Part shown: piece by piece, positions 29,939 through 40,700 of the stretch
Numbering within the stretch: the stretch's first letter is position 1
How the letters are laid out: each line of letters begins with the position of its first letter
DNA from: Bacteroidales bacterium
GTDB taxonomy: Bacteria; Bacteroidota; Bacteroidia; Bacteroidales; P3
Reading direction: 5' to 3'
DNA: 64,000 nt
Assembly: GCA_017479385.1 (NCBI GenBank)
Contig: JAFVCE010000013.1
Coordinates: forward strand, 124,001 to 188,000
Notes under the pieces: model-generated
The model's input: only the letters and a program-made list of their open reading frames with translations
Told to the model about the DNA's origin: nothing
The model's database searches: none
Program-made: the position numbers and the translations under genes

Positions 29939-31732
29939 ATGACCACCTACCGCAACCTCACTAACGCCGAGATAACCCGTCTCGAACAGCTGGGCAACTT
30001 TGCTGCCAACTGGCAGCAGGTGCGCGTAGCCGACCCCTTTGTGCCCGAATGTGTGCGCAACAACACCTTCGAGGGCGAAGTGGCAATCGGCTCCCTAACT
30101 ATCGCTCGTACCGCCGACGGCGACCTCGAGTTGCCCGAAGGGGTATACAATTCGCTGCTGCGCAACGTCACCCTCGGCAACCACCCCACTGTGCACAACG
30201 TGCGCCACCTTTCGGGCTATACCATTGGCCACAACGTGCTGCTTTTCAACATTGGCGAGATGACCGCCGCTGCCGACCCACACGCTGTGGCTTGGCTCGA
30301 ACCGATGAACGAAAATGGCGGCCGCCGCATTCTGCCTTTCGGCGAGATGACGGTGGGCGATGCCTACCTTTGGGCACGCTACCGTGGCCGTACCCGCTTC
30401 GTAGAGCGCCTCGAGCAGTTCACTTTCGACCTCTTGAGCTCGCCCCAAGGCCGATATGGCAGGGTGGGGGACTGCTGCACGATTAAGAACACAGCCACGC
30501 TGCGCAACGTCATAGTGCGCTCCGACGCCACCGACCCCACACGTATCGACACCTGCCTCGCGCTGACCGATGGCGTGGTGGGCCTCGGGTGCCGACTCGA
30601 GTTCGGCGTGGTGGCCTCGCGTTTCCTGCTCGGCGAGCATGTGCACCTTGAGTTTGGCCTGCGATTGAACGACACCGTGGTGGGCGACAACTCCACTCTG
30701 GCCCGTTGCGAGGTGGGCAACAGCATTATCTTCCCCGCCCACGAGCAGCACCACAACAACTCGTTCCTCATCGCCGCCCTCGTCATGGGGCAAAGCAATG
30801 TGGCCGCCGGTGGCACTATTGGCAGCAACCACAACTCGCGCACCGCCGATGGCGAAATCAGTGCCGGTCGTGGCTTCTGGCCCGGCCTTTGCTGTTCGTT
30901 CAAGCACTCCAGTCGCTTTGCCAGCTACTGCCTGCTGGCCAAGGCCGACTATCCGGCCGAGCTCGACATTCGCCTGCCTTTTGCGCTGGTCAATAACAAC
31001 ACGGCCCTCGACCGCCTCGAGGTCATGCCGGCCTATTGGTGGCTCTACAATATGTATGCCATGGACCGCAACAGTCGCAAGTTCGCGCAGCGCGACAAGC
31101 GTGTGCACAAGGCTCAGCACATCGAGTTCGACAACTTGGCACCCGACACGGCCGAAGAAATACTTGCTGCCATCGACCTCTTGCATTCGTGGGATAAAGG
31201 CGAGTCAGAGGTCGTGGCCCACGGCATGGAGAAGAGCCACCGCCCAACCATCATCCTCAAAGCACGCGAAGGCCTCAAGGCCTACGCCGATATGTTGCTC
31301 TACTATGCCATGAAGACACTCGTTTCGGCCCACGACGGGCAGCTGCCGCCAGCCGCTTTGGGCGCTCAGCCGCGCGTGACGGAATGGGTAAACATTGGCG
31401 GGCAGATTGTGCCTAAGGCCGACATAGACCAACTCATTGCCGACGTCGAGAGCGGCACAATCGGCAGTTGGGAGGGCGTCAACGCCCGTCTCGACGCCCT
31501 TTGGGCTGCCTACCCAGCCCAGCGCGCCGCCCACGCCTACGCCATAGCCTGCCGCCTCGAGGGGGTGCAGACAATAGATGAGGCGCGGTGGCAGACGCTC
31601 CTTGACCGCTATGCCGACCTGCAAGCCTATGTGGCTGCCCAGGTTAAACTAACCCGCAGCAAAGACGATGCCAACCCCTATCGTGCCATGACCTATTTCG
31701 ACGCCGAAGAGCGCGCCGCCGTCATGGCCTAG
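29939..31732 (+). CDS. DUF4954-like protein with hexapeptide-type repeats
   Basis: 597 aa from the ATG at 29939, placed just after the nagB stop; an upstream in-frame start at 29918 would overlap nagB and add seven unlike residues. It resembles the Bacteroidota DUF4954 family. Residues ~40-340 show the short-turn pattern of a left-handed beta-helix (DCCTIKNTATLRNVIVRSDA, LTDGVVGLGCRLEFGVVASR, NDTVVGDNSTLARCEVGNSI). The C-terminal part is helical. No signal peptide. Such helices occur in sugar-nucleotide and acyl-transfer enzymes, so a carbohydrate-related role beside nagB is reasonable but only inferred. Confidence 0.8.
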   Translation: MTTYRNLTNAEITRLEQLGNFAANWQQVRVADPFVPECVRNNTFEGEVAIGSLTIARTADGDLELPEGVYNSLLRNVTLGNHPTVHNVRHLSGYTIGHNVLLFNIGEMTAAADPHAVAWLEPMNENGGRRILPFGEMTVGDAYLWARYRGRTRFVERLEQFTFDLLSSPQGRYGRVGDCCTIKNTATLRNVIVRSDATDPTRIDTCLALTDGVVGLGCRLEFGVVASRFLLGEHVHLEFGLRLNDTVVGDNSTLARCEVGNSIIFPAHEQHHNNSFLIAALVMGQSNVAAGGTIGSNHNSRTADGEISAGRGFWPGLCCSFKHSSRFASYCLLAKADYPAELDIRLPFALVNNNTALDRLEVMPAYWWLYNMYAMDRNSRKFAQRDKRVHKAQHIEFDNLAPDTAEEILAAIDLLHSWDKGESEVVAHGMEKSHRPTIILKAREGLKAYADMLLYYAMKTLVSAHDGQLPPAALGAQPRVTEWVNIGGQIVPKADIDQLIADVESGTIGSWEGVNARLDALWAAYPAQRAAHAYAIACRLEGVQTIDEARWQTLLDRYADLQAYVAAQVKLTRSKDDANPYRAMTYFDAEERAAVMA

Positions 31733-31771
31733 CATAATCCTTCACCCATCGGGCACCGCTCGCCCGAGGGT

Positions 31772-31853
31772 GGGGGAGTAGTGGGCTTCGGGCTGTTAAT
31801 AACTTGTTCATAGGACGATGTTAATACGACCTTAACCCCTCCTTAACCCGACT
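31772..31853 (+). repeat. 82-base convergent-junction repeat, copy A
   Basis: Near-identical, by eye about 90 %, to the reverse complement of 58371-58452. Its right half is tandem 11-base units: TTAATACGACC (31821), TTAACCCCTCC (31832) and TTAACCCGACT (31843). It lies between the converging DUF4954 and GLUG-lipoprotein genes. Confidence 0.8.
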
Positions 31854-31869
31854 CTGACCCCAAACTAAA

Positions 31870-31897
31870 AAACTCCAGAAAGTCTGGAGTTTTTTTG
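31870..31897 (+). terminator. terminator after DUF4954 gene
   Basis: ACTCCAGA (31872-31879) / TCTGGAGT (31883-31890) followed by a run of seven T, with AAA on the other flank (it may work both ways). A second G/C hairpin GCCCGGA / TCCGGGC lies at 31906-31922 with TTTT after it. Confidence 0.8.
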
Positions 31898-31940
31898 TTC
31901 GCGGGGCCCGGATAGTCCGGGCTTTTCGTGGGGGAGTGGG

Positions 31941-34268
31941 TTACTTTGCCGTAGGCAGAGTGTAGGTGGTCAGTATTGGGCGGTAGTCGTCGGATGCTGC
32001 TTCCATCCATAGGTCCCAGTCGTCGTGGCTTGCAGCTTGTTCGTTAAGCAGGTAGAGCAGCCCCTCGGAGGTTGCGTTGAAGTCGGTCGTTGAACTTTTG
32101 CTGGTTATGCCGTCCTGCGTGTCGTCAATAAGAAAGCAGTTCTCGAACGTGCAGGTGCCGCTTTTGCTGCCGTAGAAGCTGCGGTGTGGGGTCGTGAGCT
32201 CGTAGCAGTAGCAGTTTCGTATGGTGCCGCCGGTCATGTTGCCCACAAAGCCGCCATCGGTACCCATGGTCCCGAGGCGCTGGGTGTGGGGGATATAGGT
32301 GTAGCAGTTCTCGATAGTGCCGCCGGCCATGCTGCCCACTATGCCGCCTATGGCTGTTGCAGAAGCGTCGTTGATAAGTTGCAGGGCGACAATATCGTTG
32401 TCGACATAGCTGTTGCGAATAATGGCCGACGCGCCCGACTGTTCGGCCACCAAGCCGCCTACCAGGTTGCCCTTCAGCAAGGCTGACGAGCTGCAGTGGT
32501 CTATTGTGCCCTGGTTGGTGTGGGCAATGCTGCCCACGTGGCCGTTGGTGAATATGCTGGCCGTTTCGCCCAATGAGCAGTGCTCGATGGTGCCGGTGTT
32601 GGTGTTGTTGTAGACTATGCCTCCCCACGAGGTTGTGGAGGTCGTGGTATAGGTGGTGGCAAAGTAGCAGTCGCGCACAGTGCCGGCGTTGTTGTAGCAC
32701 ACGCCAGCCACGTTCTGGGCTTGGGTAACGGCCATCTGCGTGGCGGTGTAGCAGCGCTCGATGGTGCCGTTGTTGGTGTAGCAAATGCCGGCCACGTTGC
32801 GGCTGGCGCCTACCGCCATCCGTGCCTTGCAGCCCGAGCCGCTAATGGTGCCGTTGTTGGTGTAGCAAATGCCGGCCAGGTTGCCGTTGTCGTGGGTTAT
32901 GGAGCCATTGCCAGCGTGCAAAATCTCGCAGTTTTCGATAACGCCGTTGTTGGTGGCGCAGAAGGGGGAGAAGGTGCTTCCGCTCGATGAGGCGTTGCGT
33001 TTAACAACAATGCCGCTCACTGTGCCACCCTCGGCAATGGAGGTGAAGAGCGGATAGGAACTGTTGTTGGTAATGCCTTTGACGTTGCCGACGGGCACGT
33101 TGGCGTAGTCGCTCAGGTGGCCTATGAAGTCTCTTATGCCCTCCCAGGGTTGAGTCGAGTTGTTGAGCACGATGTCGGTGCGCATAAGGCGGAAGTAGGT
33201 GTCTTTCGTCACCTCCTGGTTGTTGATGTATACTTTGCCGCCCACGGGGTTGTTGAAGCAGTCTTGCAGGTATTTGAGGTCCTTGTAGGTGTAGATTTTG
33301 AAGGGGCGAATGGCGTCGCCGTTGCCCACCAGGCCGGGCGTTGCCTCGCCGTCGCCCGACTTGACCCACTTGCTGATGCCGAACGCGTTGATGTAGGTTA
33401 TGCCGCGGCGGCGAATGGGCACGGGGAGGCTTTTGGCATATTGGTATTCGTCGGTGGTATAGACGGTCATGGTGAGGTCGTAGTCAACAGCTTGGTTCTC
33501 GCCGTTTGAGGCTGGCAACACAAGGTAGAAGCTGCGCAGCGAGTCGTGGTCGAGCAGCACCCCGTCGCCACAATCGATGGTGATAGTATTGGCGTTGCCA
33601 CCCACAGGTTTGGGGTTGGCGGTGTTGTAGTCTTTAACATTGAAGAGGCCCGCGATGTTTTTGCTCGAGGTGAAGACGATTTTCTTCACCGTGTGGGGGT
33701 CGGAGTTGTTGAAGAGCTGGAAGCGCGCAATGCCACCCAGGGCGTAGAACTTGAGGTTGAACTTTGATTGGGGGTCGTCGTCGCCGCCATACCAGGCCAC
33801 CATTGGGTAGGAGTTTTGGGCAAAGGTGTGGTCGGTGCGCAGCGGCTGCTCGGTAGGCAGGTTGATGAAGACCTGCGAAAAGGTGTTCGAGCTGCCACCA
33901 TCGCCTTTGATGATGTTGTCTTTGTTGTAGGGGTAGAGGCCCAGAAACGCGGTCGAGCCTTCGGGCAGCGAGGTGACGAAAGCGGCGTTGTAGATGTCGA
34001 AATCGGTGCCTGCGTCGGGAATTTTGAGCCAGCCGTTGTTGCCCTCGTCGCCCTCGGTGGTGAGGTTGGAGCCCATGCTTATAAGTTCGCCAAACTCGAA
34101 GTGGATGTAGAACTCGTCTTGCAGATAGACTTTGGTTGTGTTCTGGTCGGTGGCGGGCTGCTCGATTTCGGAGGTGAAGTCGAAGTTGACGTTTTCGACA
34201 TTGTGGTGGCAGGCTGCCAGCAGCAAAACGAGGGCTACAAGTATCGGTGTTACGAAGCGTTTGTTCAT
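31941..34268 (-). CDS. GLUG-repeat surface lipoprotein with fimbrillin-like N-terminal half
   Basis: 775 aa from the ATG at 34268. This start gives a clean lipoprotein signal (MNKRFVTPILVALVLLLAAC, Cys20 acylated); the longer frame to 34445 is antisense-like noise. Residues ~30-340 form a beta-rich region reminiscent of fimbrillin/Mfa-type subunits. Residues ~400-720 carry about ten GLUG-type repeats, such as GNLAGICYTNNGTISGSGC, RNVAGICYTNNGTIERC, AIGGIVGSMAGGTIENCY and GGFVGNMTGGTIRNCYCYE. These build a beta-helix with many cysteines. No T9SS domain. Third ORF of the leftward giant-protein operon, 20 bases after the 62-aa ORF; probably anchored in the outer membrane and perhaps a partner of the giant. 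Confidence 0.75.
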   Translation of the reverse strand: MNKRFVTPILVALVLLLAACHHNVENVNFDFTSEIEQPATDQNTTKVYLQDEFYIHFEFGELISMGSNLTTEGDEGNNGWLKIPDAGTDFDIYNAAFVTSLPEGSTAFLGLYPYNKDNIIKGDGGSSNTFSQVFINLPTEQPLRTDHTFAQNSYPMVAWYGGDDDPQSKFNLKFYALGGIARFQLFNNSDPHTVKKIVFTSSKNIAGLFNVKDYNTANPKPVGGNANTITIDCGDGVLLDHDSLRSFYLVLPASNGENQAVDYDLTMTVYTTDEYQYAKSLPVPIRRRGITYINAFGISKWVKSGDGEATPGLVGNGDAIRPFKIYTYKDLKYLQDCFNNPVGGKVYINNQEVTKDTYFRLMRTDIVLNNSTQPWEGIRDFIGHLSDYANVPVGNVKGITNNSSYPLFTSIAEGGTVSGIVVKRNASSSGSTFSPFCATNNGVIENCEILHAGNGSITHDNGNLAGICYTNNGTISGSGCKARMAVGASRNVAGICYTNNGTIERCYTATQMAVTQAQNVAGVCYNNAGTVRDCYFATTYTTTSTTSWGGIVYNNTNTGTIEHCSLGETASIFTNGHVGSIAHTNQGTIDHCSSSALLKGNLVGGLVAEQSGASAIIRNSYVDNDIVALQLINDASATAIGGIVGSMAGGTIENCYTYIPHTQRLGTMGTDGGFVGNMTGGTIRNCYCYELTTPHRSFYGSKSGTCTFENCFLIDDTQDGITSKSSTTDFNATSEGLLYLLNEQAASHDDWDLWMEAASDDYRPILTTYTLPTAK

Positions 34269-34288
34269 GGCGAGTGGTGGTTGAAAGT

Positions 34289-34477
34289 TTATTCCCAGTA
34301 AACGGCGTCGAACTCGCCGTCGTTGGTATATTCGGTTACCTCCTCCGACGTGCGGTAGTTGAAGAGTTTCTCTTCCTCGGAGTTCTGGTCTATGTCGAAG
34401 CCTACCGAGGCAGCAAAGCCACGCTCGGTGGCGTAGGTGTAGCACTCTATGGTGGGTCGCGAGTAAGGTCGTTTCAT
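34289..34477 (-). CDS. small acidic protein, 62 aa, KRPYSRPTIE type
   Basis: ATG at 34477, five bases after the stop of the giant gene and upstream of the lipoprotein gene, so translated in between. Starts MKRPYSRPTIECYTYATERG, then turns acidic (DQNSEEEKLFNYRTSEEVTE). No signal peptide or membrane segment. Short ORFs beginning with a similar Lys/Arg-x-Y-x-x-P-x-I/L-E run accompany surface-protein genes in Bacteroidota; I know of no established function. Its tight fit between two genes and normal codons support it being real. Confidence 0.6.
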   Translation of the reverse strand: MKRPYSRPTIECYTYATERGFAASVGFDIDQNSEEEKLFNYRTSEEVTEYTNDGEFDAVYWE

Positions 34478-34482
34478 GGCTT

Positions 34483-34715
34483 TCAGAGTTTTACGATTTT
34501 TTGAATGGTTACGCCGAGTGGTGAGTGTACGCGTAGGTAGTAGGCGCCCGAAGCGCGCTGGGTGAGGTCTATGGTGATTGTGGGTTCGCCCTCGGCAAGG
34601 TAGTCTTGCAGGCGGCGGCCCTCGGTAGAGTAGAGTTCGACGTGGGTCATGCCCTCGGCCTCGACGGTGATGGCGTCGACCGTCGGGTTGGGGTAGACGC
34701 TGACGCTGAGCTGCT
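34483..34715 (-). other. T9SS type A sorting domain at the end of the leftward giant
   Basis: Encodes the C-terminal ~75 residues: VSVYPNPTVDAI opening, VELYSTEGRRLQDYLAEGE middle, RASGAYYLRVHSP and IQKIVKL end. This is the domain recognised by the T9SS for export, then cleaved by the sortase in characterised species. Confidence 0.8.
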
Positions 34716-37700
34716 GGGTTGGGGTAGCAATGGGTGTGTGCGGCTCGTCGTTGTGGGTCACCGTGTCGGTAAAGGTCAGGGTGAGCGTCACAACGCTGTC
34801 GCAGCCATAGAGGGTGTGGAGTGTGTCGGTAAGGGTGATGGTGGCCGAGCCGAGGCTGTCGACCGTGGCTTGGAGCAGCTGGGCCTCGGTGCGCGACACG
34901 TGGAAGCCATAGCCCGTGTAGGACTGGTCGACGTAGGCCGAATCCTCGAAGCGAGTCTCGGCACCGTGGTGTATGCGGATTATGGCTGCCACGGTGCTGT
35001 CTACCATACGAGTGCTGTCTATAACAGAGTAGGTGGCCACGGTGTTGTTGGTGTAGACCGTACCGTTCCATTCGGCGCTCTCGCAGCCGTCTACAATAAT
35101 GCTGTCGCCAGTCACTGGCACCAGGTCGGGTTCGCCAAAGAGCGGATAGCCATAGTTGCGGTACTCGAGGTCGCTGCGCCAGGTGCGGTAGTCGCCACCC
35201 TGTTCGTTGTGGTTGCGCACCCAGATGTTGAGGGCCTGGGTGAGGTTGCGAGCGCCGTCGACTCTGCGGTCGAGCACCACGTGGTTGGTGCGTCCGCTGA
35301 AGGTGGCTGTGTTGTCTATGGTGGCGTTGAGGCGGCGTGTGCCAACGGCGACCTTGGCGTCGGTAGCAGCGTAGTAGTTGTTGGTAGCTGCGGCGTTAGT
35401 GCTGAGCACAGCGCCAACAGCACCCGACGAGGTCTGGCCGTCGATGTCGCCAAACACATAGTTGTTTTCGATAAGTGTGTTGTCGGCATAGCCCACCACG
35501 CCACCAACACGTTGCGAGCGGTGGTCGGCCACAAAGCGTATGTAGTTGTTGGCCACAACCGAGGGGTTGCCGTCGCGTTTGGCGCGGCGACTGGCCGGGG
35601 CTGTGCCGTCGAGATAGCCAGCCGCGCCGCCTACGTAGAGGCCTTCCATGCGCGAGAGGTTTCCAACGCCGTTGTTCTCGATTCGGGTCGAGGTGCCGTA
35701 GCCCACCACGCCGCCACAGAATATGGCGTCGCCCAAGAACTTGACGTTGCTGGTGTTGCCACTGATGCGTGTTTCGTCGGCTTTGCCCACCATACCGCCA
35801 CTGGTGTAGTGGGTGGTGAGGAGGCTGGTGTATTTGTCGTCGAGCGGACCAGCGCCACCGTTGCTCTCGACTTTACAATCTGTGATTTCGGTGCGGTAGG
35901 TGTAGGCGGCTATGCCTCCCACAAATTGTGAGCCGTGTACCACCTCGGCCTCGAGGGCTATGTTTTTGATTTCGGCCGAGTCGAGGAAGGCAAAGAAGCC
36001 AGCATAGTCCATATTGGGCTCGTTGACGATGATGTTGCGGATGGTGACGGGCGAAGCTGCGGGGGTGGTAGTGGCCTCGTCGCTGCCAACGCCAATGAAG
36101 TGGCCGCGGAAGCGGTGTTGCGTGGTGCCAACGGGGGTCCAAAGGTGGTTGCGCATATCGTAGCCCTCGGCCTTGTCGTGTAGGTAGACGTTGTTGAAGA
36201 AGAACGAGCGGATTTGGGTGTTGTTATGTCCGTTGACAACGCTGATGAACCATGCGAGGCCATTTTCATTATATATATGCACGTCGCCGTTATAGGCGGT
36301 TACGTAGCCGGCCTTGGTCGAGGGGGCTTGTGCGGCGTCGTCGACGGTGTAGGACGGCACTGTTGGGCGCGAGGTGTAGTTGTATTCGGTGCTGTAGGTG
36401 GCGCCGGCTTTGGCGGTGTCTCTTATGGCGTTAACCCAGTAGGAGTCGGGACCGTAGTAGGCAGTGACGCTGGTGCTGCGGGCCGGCACAACGAAGGTGG
36501 TTGGGCTGGCATAGTAGGGGTCGAAGTCCCACATTATGAACTTGTTGTCGCCCAAAGCGCGAGTGGCGAGCTGAATTACCTCGCCTTCGCAGAAGAAGAG
36601 GTCTTCGAGTTCGTGGCGGTTTTCGTCAACCTGCTGGTAGATGTAGTCGTTGTCGGAGCCATCAATTTTGGCCGAGATGGTGCCTTGGGTGCGGTCGGTC
36701 CACACCATGGGGGTGATGGTGATGGCTTTGTAGTAGCGTGTGCCTTTGACGATGGTGCTAACTGTGTTTTCGGCCGAGGGAGAGAGCTTTTCGCCCGAGG
36801 CTACAACGTTGTCTTTGCTCGTCCAGTTGGCCTCGGTAGAGGTGCGTGGGCTTGGGGCTTCATGGTATTCTTCCTTATAAAATCCAGGCTCGATGCTGGT
36901 AGAAGTTGACTTGTTGAGGGTTATTTCGATTTGTTTCTGCAGTTGGCAGCCGGCCACATCGGAGGCGGTTACGGTGTAGTTGAGCACCTTGATACGCGAT
37001 GTGTGACCCATATCGATATGGCTGGTGGTGAAAGTGTCGGCAATGGCGTATCGGTAGTTGGTGTAGTCGTGTTTGTCTATGTTGTTGTCCATATTGATGT
37101 TGGTGCCGCCCTTGACTTTTGCGGGATAGGTGTTGTCGTCGTCGGTCCAATTGTATGTGTAGGGGAAGAAGCCGCCCATGACGCTGTAGACTATGCGCTC
37201 GCCGCCAGCGGGGCAGGTGGCTTGGTCGTCGGGAAGGTATTGCAGCACGTCTGTAGGTGTAATGTCGCTACCGGCAATGAGCGGAGTTGACGACGCCAAC
37301 TGGTGCTGGAAGGTGGCGCAACGGTGCAGATACATGGTGTTGGGCTCGATGGCTTCGGTGAAGAGGGTGCGGTAGGCTGGGTTGTCGGGTATGAAGTTTC
37401 TGGCATCCATGGCTTTTTGCAGTTTGGTGCCAGGGCTGCGTACAATCTGAATGGTATCGCGCAAAATGCCAGTTATGTTGCCAATTTCGCCGGGGAACCA
37501 TTTGCTGATGCCAATGCGGGTGGTGGCGGCAAGGTCTTCGTCGACAAGGATGACGTCGCTGATTTGGTCGTCTTTGACAATTTCGTCGCTCGCGCCCTTA
37601 TAGGTGCGATTGAGTAGAACGTTGGCTTGAAGCTCGTTTTTCATTGCGTCGGGGTCGAACTGGTAGCGCAGGTTCTCATCATCTTTGTTTTTGTAGAAGT

Positions 37701-40700
37701 CGAAGTACTTGGTGTTGGCCACCGTGGTGCCGCAACCTGTTGTGCTGATGGTTTGAGGCATGATGTAGTTGTCGGTGATGAGTATGCGCGACGTTTTGGC
37801 CGAAGGCTTGATTTGCAGTATGCCTTGGTCGATGTGGACTGCGCCGTTTTGCGGATGGGCTTCGTGATTGTTGTCGAAGGCGGCCTCGGTGTTGTGGGTG
37901 ATGGTAATGTTGTTGATGAGCGTGACGGTGGCGCCTTGCGAAATGCAGAATGCGCTGCCAGGCCCCACATAGTCGGTGCCGGTGCGGTAGCCGTTCTGGC
38001 CTGGAACGTAGCCGTTGTAGTTGTTTTCGATATCTACGCCGTTGAGGAGCTCGACATTGGCGTGGTCGGTGACTTGTAGTATGGGTCCGAAGGCAACATT
38101 GGTGTCGGCATATTTCTTGCCGTTGTCGTAGGGGTTGTAGAGCTCTGGACCGATGTTAGTACGACTCCAACCCATGCTTGACCCGTCGAAACTGATGTTC
38201 TTGGCAGAGAATTTTGCGTACTTGCCTTTGACCTCGATGAGGGGGCCTCGATAGACACCACACTCGCCAGGTAGGTCTTTGTGGTGGCCGAAGTAGCGGA
38301 TGATGGGGAGTGGTGTGTAGTCGGTGCCGCTAATGGCGAGTTCGGCTATGTTGTCGGTGCCATCGATGACGTATTTATCCATAATGGCAATGACGTCGCC
38401 CTCTTGGTAGATACGGCGGATGGCCGTGTAGAGGTTGTTGACATATTTTGTTGGGCGTTTGCCGATGTCGGGGTCGTTGAAGTCGGTGGCTGGTAGCCAG
38501 TCATATTCGTAGCTGTCGTCGTCGCAGTCGCAGTTGCGTCGGAAGTGGTCGGTTGAGGCTACGTAGATGGTGTCGCCATTTCTGCGTACTTTGACGTTGA
38601 GTGTGATTTTGAATTCGGTTAGTTTTGAGCCGGCTTCGCTGAGCATGGTTAGAGTGGCTTTGCCGACATAGCCTTTCTTGTCGACATCGGGGTAGATGTT
38701 TTCGCCGTTGAAGTGGAGCGTGGCTTCGAGCGCTGAAAGTCCACGGCCGTCGAGTTTGCCGAGATGGAGACCACGGTCGGCGACGTAGCCCTCTTTGTCG
38801 ACGTGGCTGAGGTCGATAGCCACAGGGGCGGAGTAGGCTCCAGCGCTAATTTTTTCTGAGGTGCTGAGCGAGGTTTTGCTGTCGCGTGCGGCAGAGAGGA
38901 AGTTGACTGGTTCGTCGACATAGATGATGGGCCAACCTATGTTGTTCTCGATGTCGCTCGAAATGTTGTCGGTGGGCCATATGGTGAGGCCGAATAGGTT
39001 GTTGTCGGCCGAGGCGATGATTACGTTGGTGTCTTCTACCAAGATGAAGCGGTTCGCGGCTGGAGCCACGTCGGTGGTTTGCAGTTCGCCGCTACCGTCG
39101 TCCTGGGTGGGTACCCAAGTTATATCTTTGATATATATATCGCTCGATTCGAGTGTGGCAGGGAGTATGATTTTGCGGGTAAAGGTGTTGCGTCGGCCTT
39201 CGTTATAGATGGCGAGTACTTCGTCCTCCATGTCGCGGAACTCTTCGATTATGGTCGAGATGGTTACCACCACGTCTACATTGCCTATATCGACAGGTGT
39301 GCGGACGCCCCCTTCGAGCGTATATTCTTTGAGCGAGAAGGTTACGGTGCCGAGCATGGTGTTGCTGAAAGTGGAGTCGTAGAGCATGTAGAGGTTCATC
39401 TCGGGTTGAGTTTGCGAGTGGTCGGCTACCATGGCCGAAGCGTAGTTGGCGTTGATGCTGACGTTGGCGTTACCCGAGAGTATGGTTTGGCCGGTGGCTG
39501 TGATGGAGCCAGGCAGGGTGGGGTAGGTGTTGCCAAAGTTTTTGCCCGAGGTGAGCAGTAGGCCGAAAGTGCCATTGGGGTCGTTTGCAATGGCGTCGAC
39601 ATCGACCAGGGCGTTGGCAGGCACGCCCGTTTCGAGGGGCAGCACGCGCCATTGACCGTTGGCACTGTTGTCGGGGTCGTAGGGATATTGACCATAGTCG
39701 TGCCAGTCGCCGTTGGTGGCGTCGTGGTTGATAACGTTGTTCCAGTTGCCTGGGTCCCAAGTGACGTCGGTGAGAGTGAGGTTATTGTTTTCGGTGCTGA
39801 GGGTAATGGCTCCATCGAGCTCGTACCAGTGTCCGTCCTCGGTTGGTGGCAAGGTGAGTACGGCCGAAGCCATAGAGAACTTATATTTCTCGCCATTACG
39901 CTCGAGGAGGAGTGGCTTGTTGACTTCGGGGTCCATCTTTGGAGAGCTGGGGTTAGAGTGAGCCAAGACCACGGTGTAGCGTGTGCGGCGACCGTCGCCT
40001 ACGGCCCAAACGCGATAGCTGCTTTGGTAGTTGTGGTAGGGCAATTCGCTTTGATTGCAGTTCTCGCCAGAGCAGTTGGTCCAGCTGACTGAAGTGTTGT
40101 CTATCGCGCCGCCAACGCCGTTGCCCAGTTCGTTCTCTGTGTTGCAGTCTGAGAGAAATCCGCCGTCGGTAGTATTACGAGAGTTAGAGCCGTTGGGCAC
40201 TTTGAAGCGGGCGGTGACCACTGCATTGGTGTTGGGTTCGGCTTCGAGGAAAGCAAATCCGCGCACCAAGCCGTATACGCCACCGGTCTTGTCTTGATAA
40301 GAGGCGAGTTTGTCGGGATACTGCACGTCGATGTTGGTGCCGTTGTTGACCAAGATAGCGGTGTAGCGATGGTCGTCGGTGTTGTCGACATAGCCAAGCT
40401 TGGTGCAGATGTCGCGCGTTTCGTCGCAGTTGGTGCCGGCGATATTGTAGATGTTTTGGCGAGCGGCTGGCACAAAGCCAGAGTAGCCTGAACCGCTGAA
40501 AGCACTCGAGGGGTTGAGCTCGTCTTCCCAGAAGTTGAGGTAGATGATGTTCGAGGCTTGTTGCTTGAGGCTGGCCACGTTGTAGCCCCAGAAGTTGACG
40601 GTGTCGATGCGGTTGATGGTGTAGGGCTGACTTTCGTGGACCGAAACGGCTTCGTTGGCACCGATATATTGGATGACGGTGTTATGAAGTAGTAGGGCGT

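Noticed and set aside
34269..34445. 59-residue N-terminal extension of the GLUG lipoprotein
   Set aside because: It is Arg/His-rich, overlaps the 62-aa ORF, and would bury a perfect lipoprotein signal inside the protein.
34606..35931. 441-codon plus-strand frame opposite the leftward giant
   Set aside because: Valine/alanine/glycine-rich antisense shadow with no start signal.
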